From positions 1-5,497 of the forward strand of contig JAUXIP010000167.1 in the NCBI GenBank assembly GCA_030620935.1: 5,497 nt of DNA. The letters are read 5' to 3'. The notes beneath the pieces are model-generated. The model was not told the DNA's origin and ran no database searches. It saw only the letters and a program-made list of their open reading frames with translations. This DNA is from Deltaproteobacteria bacterium. GTDB lineage: Bacteria > Desulfobacterota_B > Binatia > UBA9968. Positions 1 through 5,000 of the stretch are shown here, in pieces; positions within the stretch are counted from its first letter, which is position 1; the number at the start of each line of letters is the position of its first letter. The translations under genes were made by a program, and so were the position numbers.

Positions 1-81
1 CCCTCTCAACGTGACCAGAAAGTCCAGGCACGGCACCCCGCTGTAGAATTTAAACCGATCCTGCGCCGCTGTTTGAAGCAC
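1..81 (-). CDS. Partial N-terminus of an ABATE/CGNR zinc-finger family protein (putative regulator), runs off left edge
   Basis: Read on the minus strand, a GTG at 81-79 opens 27 codons that stay open to base 1. A very strong Shine-Dalgarno (AAAGGAGG, 99-92) lies 10 nt upstream. The peptide begins MLQTAAQDRF and continues KFYSGVPCLDFLVTLRG. An aromatic/glycine stretch followed by CLDF-x-x-TLRG is characteristic of the start of ABATE-domain proteins (typically LCLDFVNT), which usually carry a C-terminal CGNR zinc finger and are regarded as stress-related transcriptional regulators. The zinc finger, if present, lies outside the window. An in-frame ATG at 102-100 would add seven codons, but it would translate the Shine-Dalgarno itself, so the GTG is preferred. 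The gene diverges from the isomerase-azlCD cluster, a common layout for a local regulator. Family assignment rests on a short peptide and is moderately sure; the regulatory role is inferred. Confidence 0.6.
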   Translation of the reverse strand, partial: MLQTAAQDRFKFYSGVPCLDFLVTLRG

Positions 82-113
82 CGTAATTGATCCTCCTTTC
101 ATTGGCTAGCACC

Positions 114-142
114 TATATAACCATCTTCTTCCAAAGTATCCA
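114..142 (-). promoter_or_regulatory. Weak sigma70-like promoter candidate for the minus-strand partial gene
   Basis: On the minus strand TGGATA (142-137) and TATATA (119-114) are separated by 17 nt, each matching 4 of 6 consensus bases. Transcription would begin near 107, just upstream of the Shine-Dalgarno. That would exclude or nearly exclude use of the upstream ATG at 102. The match is only fair. Confidence 0.3.
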
Positions 143-154
143 CCTAGAAATCTC

Positions 155-183
155 TTGACGATCCGCCCGATATTTACTAACCT
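155..183 (+). promoter_or_regulatory. Weak promoter candidate for the isomerase-azlCD cluster
   Basis: TTGACG (155-160, 5 of 6 to the -35 consensus) is followed after 17 nt by TAACCT (178-183, only 3 of 6 to the -10 consensus). A start near 190 would place the following dyad across the -10 and start region, the usual place for a repressor operator. The poor -10 means it may need an activator or may not be a promoter. Confidence 0.3.
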
Positions 184-205
184 GTGAAACCAGTTTTACA
201 GGTTA
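178..205. promoter_or_regulatory. 28-bp dyad, candidate operator between the divergent genes
   Basis: TAACCTGTGAAA (178-189) and TTTTACAGGTTA (194-205) are inverted copies with 11 of 12 positions matching, around a 4-bp centre (CCAG). No T-run follows, so it is not a standard terminator. It sits roughly midway between the minus-strand start at 81 and the + strand start at 301, and overlaps the weak -10 proposed for the + strand cluster. It is most simply read as the binding site of a dimeric regulator, possibly the divergent ABATE/CGNR protein or a TetR/GntR-type factor encoded elsewhere. Who binds it is not shown. Confidence 0.6.
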
Positions 206-243
206 ACACAGACGCCGTGTAATGTCACACATTTCTTAGCGCG

Positions 244-277
244 CCCGGGGCCGGTCCTTCGGGCCCTTCTCTCCGGG
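244..277 (+). promoter_or_regulatory. GC-rich hairpin in the leader of the isomerase gene
   Basis: CCCGG (244-248) can pair with CCGGG (273-277), or GGGCC (248-252) with GGCCC (262-266). These stems end 8 nt before the Shine-Dalgarno at 286-294. They could modulate translation initiation, but short GC-rich stems of this kind arise easily by chance. Confidence 0.25.
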
Positions 278-300
278 TGAAGCTCAAAGGAGGGATAGCC

Positions 301-1149
301 ATGGGACGCTTTAATCCAAATCGGTTTGGGGGGTCGACGAATTTGCTGAACAACCCGAAGGACATCGTGGCGACGGTCAACCGGCTTCGGCAGGACTTTT
401 CTGTCATAGAGCTTGAGATGGAGGACGAACCTCGGAGTGTGCTCGGTGATCCGCGTATGTACGATGAGACGGTGCAGAGTCTCCTCCGCCTGCAGCGATG
501 GGCCGCCGTGTCTTTGAGTGTCCACGCTCCTTACGTGGGGGAGGATTGCGATCTTGCCTCGGCTGATGCAGAAATCCGCCAACGCTCGATGAACCTGATT
601 CGAGCAGCGATCCGATTTACATCGGATGTGGGGGCGACCCGATTGACGTATCACCCTGGATATCGAAGCGGATTGCCGGCCGGAACGTTACTGCAGAATT
701 TGATGCGATCACTTGATGAGCTGGTTCCTGAAGCTTCGGACCAGGGTGTGACTCTTTCGCTCGAAAACATGGGAGCCGAGCGCCCCCATTACATCGTGTT
801 TTCCCCTGTTGAGCATCGCGAGCTTTGCGAAAATACCGGGACTCGGCTCACCTTTGACATTGTCCATCATTCGTCTCTGGTTTCTTCTTGGGCGGAATTC
901 ACACACGACTTCTCTCTGCTCTACCCGTATATCGAAAACATCCATCTCGCGGATGCCGTCCTCCCGAAGCATGTTCACCTCCCATTGGGATGCGGGACGA
1001 TACCGGTAGATGAAGTCCTCTCGTTCCTTGCGGATCATGGATATAGCGGGAATGTCATCGTCGAAGAAATGGGTGGTGGATTCCCTTCTCAAGTGTTCAT
1101 CGAGCATGCGAGCAGATATCGCGGCACGCTGTTCGCTCTGGCCTCCTGA
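301..1149 (+). CDS. Sugar phosphate isomerase/epimerase-like TIM-barrel metalloenzyme (AP endonuclease family 2 fold)
   Basis: The 282-residue protein has the length and motif order of the xylose isomerase-like TIM-barrel superfamily, which includes endonuclease IV, IolE-type enzymes and many unassigned sugar phosphate isomerases. Likely metal ligands fall at the ends of successive strands: His75 (SVHAPY), His118 (YHPG), Glu155 (SLENM), Asp186 and His189 (FDIVHH), His215 (NIHLAD), His224/His226 (KHVH) and Glu255 (VIVEE). This resembles the endonuclease IV ligand set more than the reduced set of many sugar isomerases. There is no signal peptide, so it should be cytoplasmic. The ATG at 301 is chosen because AAAGGAGGG (286-294) sits 6 nt upstream; the in-frame GTG at 277 would translate that site. 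azlC follows directly. Substrate is unknown, and no clear endonuclease IV DNA-binding signature was recognised. Confidence 0.85.
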   Translation: MGRFNPNRFGGSTNLLNNPKDIVATVNRLRQDFSVIELEMEDEPRSVLGDPRMYDETVQSLLRLQRWAAVSLSVHAPYVGEDCDLASADAEIRQRSMNLIRAAIRFTSDVGATRLTYHPGYRSGLPAGTLLQNLMRSLDELVPEASDQGVTLSLENMGAERPHYIVFSPVEHRELCENTGTRLTFDIVHHSSLVSSWAEFTHDFSLLYPYIENIHLADAVLPKHVHLPLGCGTIPVDEVLSFLADHGYSGNVIVEEMGGGFPSQVFIEHASRYRGTLFALAS

Positions 1150-1183
1150 TATGAACACGGTGATGAATGCGGAGACTTTTGAG

Positions 1184-1876
1184 ATGGTGGACGGCGCCAA
1201 GTCCTCGTTCTTTCAAGGACTGAGGGAAGCTATTCCCGTCGGCGTCTCCTTCTTCTTTCTGTTCCTTGCTGTTGGGGTTGCAAGCAAGGCCGCTGGGTTG
1301 ACCATCCTCCACTCCACGTTGATGAGCCTGGTTGTTTTTGCGGCGCCGGCTCAATTCGTGGTGCTTGATCTGATGGGTCATAATCGACCATGGCTGGATA
1401 TACTGGCGGCCACATTTATCATCAATTCTCGGTTCTTCGTGATGGCGGCCACCCTGGTCCCCTACTTTCGGGGAACATCGCTCCCTCGGATTCTCGCAGC
1501 CATCCCAATGCTGAGTGCCAGCACATATGCTGTGCCATTTATGCGATTCAAGCAGGCCGCAGACATCCGTCCGTTCGAGTATTACCTCGGAGTAGCAGCC
1601 GGGAGCTACCCAATCGCGGTGGCGGCCACAGTGTTGGGGGTGCTCCTGGCTCAAAACCTCCCACTTTGGCTTCTCGAGATGTTCAAAATGATCCTTCCAA
1701 TTTATTTCACAACGCTCCTTGCTAAGGAATGGCCGAAAAGCCGTCCGCTCCTTGCCGGGCTATTAGGGTTCGTCGGGACTCCACTGGTCGAGCTCGTCAC
1801 GCCGGGATTCGGCATGATGCTCATTGCCGTCGTGGTCGGATTAGGCGTCGGGTTGCCATACGGAGGGGAAAAATGA
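1184..1876 (+). CDS. azlC: AzlC family branched-chain amino acid exporter, large subunit
   Basis: The 230-residue, strongly hydrophobic protein should form about six or more inner-membrane helices. AzlC hallmarks are visible: FFQGLREAIPVG near the N-terminus, AAPAQF (53-58) and NSRFFVMAATL (81-91), the latter matching the conserved N-x-R-x-x-x-M-x-x-x-L segment. AzlC works with AzlD (compare E. coli YgaZ/YgaH) in exporting branched-chain amino acids or analogues. The start at 1184 has GGAG (1171-1174) 9 nt upstream. In-frame ATGs at 1151 and 1163 would add 11 or 7 residues but have no Shine-Dalgarno. However, 1151 begins one base after the isomerase stop and could be used by translational coupling. 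The stop overlaps the azlD start (ATGA). Family is sure; substrate and exact start are not. Confidence 0.92.
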   Translation: MVDGAKSSFFQGLREAIPVGVSFFFLFLAVGVASKAAGLTILHSTLMSLVVFAAPAQFVVLDLMGHNRPWLDILAATFIINSRFFVMAATLVPYFRGTSLPRILAAIPMLSASTYAVPFMRFKQAADIRPFEYYLGVAAGSYPIAVAATVLGVLLAQNLPLWLLEMFKMILPIYFTTLLAKEWPKSRPLLAGLLGFVGTPLVELVTPGFGMMLIAVVVGLGVGLPYGGEK

Positions 1877-2220
1877 CCGAGAATATTGCAATCGTGTTCA
1901 TCATCTTGGCCGCAGGCGCCATTACGTACCTCCTGCGCGCGACTCCGTTTTTGCTTTTTCAGGGCAACAAAGTTCGCGCGTCCGGAACGATGTTTCGAAT
2001 TCTCGAGTACGCGGCTTACGCCATTATCGGCGGTCTTATTGCGGGATCAGTCATAAAAGTCTCTACGTTGACGTTTGTCTCGTTCCCACAGTTCTGGGAA
2101 AGCGCTGCGCGACTGTTAACTATCGCTTTTACGTTCGCTCTTGCGGTCAGGATTAGACAACCAATTATCTGTCTCACTGCGGGGCTTGGCGCGTTCTTTC
2201 TGCTCCGGCTCATTGGGTAG
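1873..2220 (+). CDS. azlD: AzlD family branched-chain amino acid exporter, small subunit
   Basis: The 115-residue protein has four likely membrane helices (about 5-23, 45-62, 80-94 and 97-113) and the AzlD signature GAITYLLRATPFLLF (15-29). Its length is normal for the family. It begins within the last codons of azlC (ATGA overlap), with GGAGGGG at 1862-1868 just upstream, so the two subunits are probably translated in a coupled way and made in balanced amounts. AzlD is the partner of AzlC in the exporter complex. A longer in-frame opening from 1729 is only an antiparallel-free shadow inside azlC and lacks any AzlD-like sequence before residue 1, so it is not used. Confidence 0.92.
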   Translation: MTENIAIVFIILAAGAITYLLRATPFLLFQGNKVRASGTMFRILEYAAYAIIGGLIAGSVIKVSTLTFVSFPQFWESAARLLTIAFTFALAVRIRQPIICLTAGLGAFFLLRLIG

Positions 2221-2290
2221 CCCGGAAGCTGTGCAGGCGACTGGGGCTGGCAGGTCCAAAAAATTCCCGCGGGGGGCCCAAGTGGTGCTT

Positions 2291-2319
2291 GTCAGGACAA
2301 ACATTTGGGTCCTCCTGAC
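2291..2319. repeat. 7-bp perfect inverted repeat downstream of azlD
   Basis: GTCAGGA (2291-2297) and TCCTGAC (2313-2319) are separated by 15 nt, and GTGG upstream can pair with CCAC downstream if a bulge is allowed. There is no adjacent T-run. It may be an RNA 3'-end stem processed or stabilised by other means, or simply chance. Confidence 0.3.
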
Positions 2320-2362
2320 CACGGGCATCATCGAGGTATCGCCGGACCGCTGCTGGCAGAGG

Positions 2363-2394
2363 AGGATAGAGATCAGCCTTGGACGCTCTTTTTT
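2363..2394 (+). terminator. Weak terminator-like element
   Basis: A run of six T (2389-2394) follows a poor stem made from AGC (about 2375-2377) and GCT (2385-2387), with AGAG/TCT pairing nearby. It could end azlCD transcription, but the stem is too weak for confidence. Confidence 0.15.
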
Positions 2395-2399
2395 AGCAG

Positions 2400-2429
2400 T
2401 TAACATCGATGGGAAGGACAGAGTGTAAT
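2400..2429 (+). promoter_or_regulatory. Sigma70-like promoter for the two-component operon
   Basis: TTAACA (2400-2405) and TGTAAT (2424-2429) each match 5 of 6 consensus bases and are 18 nt apart. Transcription would begin near 2436, giving a leader of about 77 nt before the kinase ATG at 2513. This is the best promoter match in the window, though it is untested. Confidence 0.5.
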
Positions 2430-2451
2430 GTTCACAATAAACCCAACATTA
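2426..2451. promoter_or_regulatory. Inverted repeat overlapping the two-component promoter, candidate operator
   Basis: TAATGTT (2426-2432) and AACATTA (2445-2451) form a perfect 7-bp inverted repeat with a 12-nt spacer. The half-site centres are 19 bp apart, close to two helical turns, so a dimer could bind one DNA face. It overlaps the proposed -10 and start site. Autoregulation by the downstream response regulator is one possibility. Confidence 0.4.
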
Positions 2452-2470
2452 ATGGGACACACTGCCGAAC

Positions 2471-2495
2471 GGTTTCCTCGTTTGCAGTAGAAACC
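2471..2495 (+). promoter_or_regulatory. Small leader hairpin before the histidine kinase
   Basis: GGTTTC (2471-2476) pairs perfectly with GAAACC (2490-2495) across a 13-nt loop, ending 17 nt before the ATG at 2513. It could affect translation of the kinase, but six base pairs are weak evidence. Confidence 0.25.
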
Positions 2496-2512
2496 TTGCT
2501 TTGGTCTGGGCC

Positions 2513-3787
2513 ATGCAAACAAGAGAGGCACAACGGGAGAACCACCAAGTTAGCAAGGGCAAGCACGTGAAGGAAGAACACACGCGCCCCCTTATGGAGA
2601 CCCAACGTCACCTCCAACGCCTCACAGCTCTATACGAGATAACGCTGTCCGTTACCTCAACTTCGGGTCTCCAGGCCATCATAGACGTTCTCATGAGGAA
2701 AATAGATCCTCTTATCCCGTGTTCGATTGTTTTCGTATGGCTGATCGATAAAGAGACTGGGAGATTGGATCGCTTCGCTGGTCAGAACCTGGGAAAAGGA
2801 GAAAGGGAGTGGAAGGGGATGAAAATGGATGAGATCCCTTGCCTCACGAGGGCTGTGATCGAATCTGAGGCCCCGGTGGTTGTGAGAAATATTCAATCGG
2901 ATCCGAGAGCGTCGAACACTTCATTTTTACGCAGGCATGGCCTGGTTTCCTACCTGGGAGTTCCAATGAGTGTCAGAGGGATGATGCTGGGGGCGCTGTG
3001 CTTTATGACAAAGAAGGAGCACCGGTTCACGGAGGAGGAAATTGAGGATTTGACCGTGGTCGCGCGACAGGCTGCGCTGGCCATCTATAATGCGCAACTC
3101 TTTGAGCAAACAAAGAAGCAGGCAGGAGAATTACGGGACCTTGCTCGCCACCTAGAATCAGTGCGGGAGATCGAGAGAACTCGAATCGCAAGGGAGATCC
3201 ACGACGAGCTGGGACAGACGTTGACAGCCTTGAAAATGGATGTTGCCTGGCTGCGCAGTAGAACCTCCGAGGATCAAGTCCCGGTCCAGGACAGAGCGCA
3301 AGCCATGTTGAAGCTCATCGACACGACCATGGACACAGTCCGAAATATCTCCACAACATTGAGGCCGGCGATTTTAGACGATTTCGGTCTTTTTGCGGCC
3401 ATGCAGTGGCAGGCGCGGGACTTTGAGAGTCGGACCGGTATCCAATGCCGTCTATCCCTTTCTGCTGAGGAGGCGGAGCTGGATCAACAACGTGCCACAG
3501 GGATATTCCGGATGTTTCAGGAGACGTTGACCAATATCATGCGGCATGCAAATGCCACTGCGGTAAATATTAGTCTACGGAACGGGACCGAGGATTTGAC
3601 ATTGGAGGTTGGGGACAATGGAAGAGGGATCACGGAGAGTGAAATCTATGATGTAAAGTCTCTCGGCCTATTGGGCATGCGGGAACGCGCACTTCTTTTG
3701 GGCGGGGAATTCGGCATCAGACGGATTAAGGGGAAAGGAACGGCAGTAAAGGTCCGAATTCCTCATGATCAATCACGGGCTCGCTAG
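2513..3787 (+). CDS. Soluble GAF-domain sensor histidine kinase, HisKA_3 (NarX/LiaS/DegS) type
   Basis: The 424-residue protein has an N-terminal lead, a GAF domain (about 35-195, with LVSYLGVPMSVRG and a LTVVARQAALAI end helix), a coiled linker, a HisKA_3 dimerisation domain and a HATPase_c domain. The H-box REIHDELGQTLTALK places the phosphorylated His at 230; the adjacent D-x-x-x-Q (Asp231, Gln235) is typical of kinases that also dephosphorylate their partner. The N-box Asn341, DNGRG (368-372), LGLLGMRERA and GKGTAVKV form the ATP site, all intact. There is no membrane segment, so the signal is cytoplasmic; the GAF ligand is unknown. Start choice is uncertain: ATG 2513 has no good Shine-Dalgarno, GTG 2567 has AAGGG 7 nt upstream, and ATG 2594 is also possible. 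All keep the GAF domain. The response regulator follows after 70 nt. Confidence 0.9.
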   Translation: MQTREAQRENHQVSKGKHVKEEHTRPLMETQRHLQRLTALYEITLSVTSTSGLQAIIDVLMRKIDPLIPCSIVFVWLIDKETGRLDRFAGQNLGKGEREWKGMKMDEIPCLTRAVIESEAPVVVRNIQSDPRASNTSFLRRHGLVSYLGVPMSVRGMMLGALCFMTKKEHRFTEEEIEDLTVVARQAALAIYNAQLFEQTKKQAGELRDLARHLESVREIERTRIAREIHDELGQTLTALKMDVAWLRSRTSEDQVPVQDRAQAMLKLIDTTMDTVRNISTTLRPAILDDFGLFAAMQWQARDFESRTGIQCRLSLSAEEAELDQQRATGIFRMFQETLTNIMRHANATAVNISLRNGTEDLTLEVGDNGRGITESEIYDVKSLGLLGMRERALLLGGEFGIRRIKGKGTAVKVRIPHDQSRAR

Positions 3788-3857
3788 ACGAGGATGGACG
3801 GAAGCGCCAACTCCTCTGTGATCTCACATAGAAAATGCGACTGGCGGGGAAAGCGCC

Positions 3858-4490
3858 ATGATTAAGATCCTCGTAGCGGACGATCATGCCGTGGTGCGGC
3901 GAGGGTTGAAGCAGATTCTCGCGGAGACTCCCGACATCGTTTTAGGAGGAGAGGCGACCAACGGGCAGGAGGTGCTGAGCAAGGTTCGGAATGATCACTG
4001 GGATGTGGTCGTTTTGGATATCAGCATTCCCGGGAGGAGCGGTCTCGATGTTTTGAAAGACCTGAAACGTGAGCGGCCCAAGCTTCCGGTGCTGGTCTTG
4101 AGCATACATGCCGAGGATGAGTATGCAGTGCGGGTTTTAAAGGCAGGCGCATCCGGTTATCTGACCAAAGGGGTGATGCCGGAAGAGCTCGTGAGGGCCA
4201 TAAAAAAAGTAGTCTCGGGGGGGAAATACGTGACTCCCCGCGTTGCCGACAAACTCGTCTTCGATCTGGGAAAAGACGCCGAAAAGCCTCCTCACACGAC
4301 CCTTTCCGATCGTGAGTACGAGGTGATGTGCATGATTGCCTCGGGAAAAGCGGTCGGTAACATTGCCAAGGAACTCTCACTGAGCGTCAAGACCATCAGC
4401 ACCTACCGGACACGGATTCTGGAAAAAATGAAGTTACAAACAAACGCGGAGTTGACCCGCTACGCGATAAGCAACCGCTTGGTGGACTGA
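3858..4490 (+). CDS. NarL/FixJ-type response regulator with LuxR-type HTH
   Basis: The 210-residue protein has a receiver domain (about 1-118) and a LuxR-type DNA-binding domain (about 147-207), the normal NarL layout and length. Receiver residues are all present: acidic pair Asp8/Asp9, phosphoacceptor Asp54 (VVVLDISIPG), Ser82 (VLSIHAEDE) and Lys104 (YLTKG). The output domain shows TLSDREYEVM, then the helix-turn-helix IAKELSLSVKTISTYRTRI. It is a transcription factor expected to dimerise on phosphorylation and bind inverted or tandem half-sites. GGGGA (3846-3850) precedes the ATG by 7 nt. It almost certainly pairs with the kinase immediately upstream, since HisKA_3 kinases partner NarL-type regulators. 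Target genes are not shown; the inverted repeat at 2426-2451 is a candidate autoregulatory site. Confidence 0.95.
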   Translation: MIKILVADDHAVVRRGLKQILAETPDIVLGGEATNGQEVLSKVRNDHWDVVVLDISIPGRSGLDVLKDLKRERPKLPVLVLSIHAEDEYAVRVLKAGASGYLTKGVMPEELVRAIKKVVSGGKYVTPRVADKLVFDLGKDAEKPPHTTLSDREYEVMCMIASGKAVGNIAKELSLSVKTISTYRTRILEKMKLQTNAELTRYAISNRLVD

Positions 4491-4521
4491 CTTATTCTTA
4501 GGCATTGTTTGGAAGTTGCAT

Positions 4522-4533
4522 GTTAGCTCTAAC
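4522..4533. repeat. 12-bp dyad GTTAG-CT-CTAAC
   Basis: GTTAG (4522-4526) and CTAAC (4529-4533) form a compact dyad about 32 nt after the response regulator stop, at the left border of the GC-rich island. It could be a protein-binding site or the border of the island; nothing else supports a role. Confidence 0.25.
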
Positions 4534-4540
4534 GGGAAGT

Positions 4541-4735
4541 GCGAGGCCGGAAGGGCTTCGCGCTCCCGCGCCTCTCGTCGCGGCCCTTCAGGCCCCGGCC
4601 GAGCGGAAACCCTTCCGGAATTCCCTCGGCAGTGGCCACCTTGCCTCGGTCAGTTCCGGCTTTCCTTCTCGGCCAGGGCTTGGTGGGCACCCCCGCTCCT
4701 ACGGCGAGGTCGCGCTCAGTCCCTCGGCGTCGCTG
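4541..4735. repeat. GC-rich hairpin island, candidate dispersed repeat or structured RNA
   Basis: This block is clearly more GC-rich than its flanks and folds readily. The first hairpin (4545-4600) pairs GGCCGG (4545-4550) with CCGGCC (4595-4600), AAGGGC (4551-4556) with GCCCTT (4583-4588), and CGCG (4559-4562) with CGCG (4579-4582). A second (4598-4630) pairs GCCGAG with CTCGGC and, inside it, CGGAA (4604-4608) with TTCCG (4613-4617) across an ACCC loop; its outer stem shares three bases with the first. A third pairs CGAGG (4705-4709) with CCTCG (4722-4726). Such compact hairpin blocks between genes are typical of dispersed REP/MITE-like repeats, but a non-coding RNA is possible. Copy number elsewhere cannot be judged here. 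Confidence 0.4.
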
Positions 4736-4763
4736 ATTCTCTAGAGATTCACGTACTTATTGA

Positions 4764-4865
4764 ACAAGCCGGTTTCTCAGAGTATTGTTTCAATGGCCCG
4801 CGTCTAATCTGCGACAACGGCTTGTAGGATAATCCCCTACCGTTTATTAACCTCTCGTCCTACAA
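4764..4865 (+). promoter_or_regulatory. Overlapping, mutually exclusive inverted repeats upstream of the Hsp20-like gene
   Basis: ACAAGCCG (4764-4771) is a perfect inverse of CGGCTTGT (4818-4825). The overlapping segment TTGTAGGA (4822-4829) is a perfect inverse of TCCTACAA (4858-4865). GTAGG (4824-4828) can also pair with CCTAC (4836-4840). Only one of these pairings can form at a time, which resembles an attenuator or switch. A further pair, GCCTATT (4881-4887) with AATAGGC (4912-4918), follows. Chance pairing of this length within 260 nt is not rare, so this is a weak call. Confidence 0.3.
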
Positions 4866-5000
4866 ATAAAAGAGACTTCAGCCTATTTTTTATGGCTTCA
4901 ATCTGTATCTTAATAGGCGAGGCAATTTAGTTGACAGGTGAGAAAGCGCGAGAGATCGGTGACTTATTGGGCTTAGCTTCCTTTTCTAAAGGGGGATTTT

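Larger units (their letters stand above)
2221..2512. other. Intergenic spacer between azlD and the histidine kinase
   Basis: No convincing gene is present on either strand; short open frames here have no Shine-Dalgarno and no recognisable domains. The stretch holds an inverted repeat at 2291-2319, a weak terminator-like T-run at 2389-2394, a good promoter candidate at 2400-2429, an overlapping inverted repeat at 2426-2451 and a small leader hairpin at 2471-2495. The more than 170-bp gap and the promoter indicate that the kinase is transcribed separately from azlCD. Confidence 0.6.
4491..5000. other. 510-nt gene-free stretch before the Hsp20-like gene
   Basis: No credible protein gene is seen. 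Open frames at 4505-4827 fall in GC-rich DNA, have no Shine-Dalgarno, give arginine/serine/proline-rich peptides and match no family I know. The left half (4541-4735) is a GC-rich hairpin-forming island; the right half (4741-5000) is AT-richer with several long inverted repeats. A perfect TTGACA at 4931-4936 has no acceptable -10 at 16-19 nt, so the promoter of the Hsp20-like gene is not identified. No recognisable terminator follows the response regulator. Confidence 0.6.

Noticed and set aside
178..205. Rho-independent terminator reading of the dyad
   Set aside because: No T-run follows on either side, and the dyad lies between divergent starts, where a terminator would have no gene to end.
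1097..1654. 185-codon minus-strand frame within azlC
   Set aside because: Antisense shadow of a clearly coding AzlC sequence, with no start signal and no family resemblance.
2141..2428. 95-codon + strand frame and a 96-codon minus-strand frame across the azlD 3' end and spacer
   Set aside because: Both overlap azlD, have no ribosome binding site and no recognisable domain; the + frame also runs through the proposed promoter of the kinase.
4021..4380. 119-codon minus-strand frame opposite the response regulator
   Set aside because: Antisense shadow of a well-conserved NarL-type regulator.
4505..4827. Overlapping + strand open frames of 65 to 103 codons in the GC-rich island
   Set aside because: They lack Shine-Dalgarno sites, overlap each other in different frames, have low-complexity Arg/Ser/Pro-rich content and resemble no family; GC-rich DNA keeps frames open by chance.
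4764..4865. CRISPR array or integron attC site
   Set aside because: There are no direct repeats with regular spacers, and the paired segments lack the conserved core sites expected of attC.
4931..4960. Perfect TTGACA as a promoter for the Hsp20-like gene
   Set aside because: No acceptable -10 hexamer is found at 16-19 nt spacing, and no heat-shock sigma or CIRCE-like element is seen nearby.
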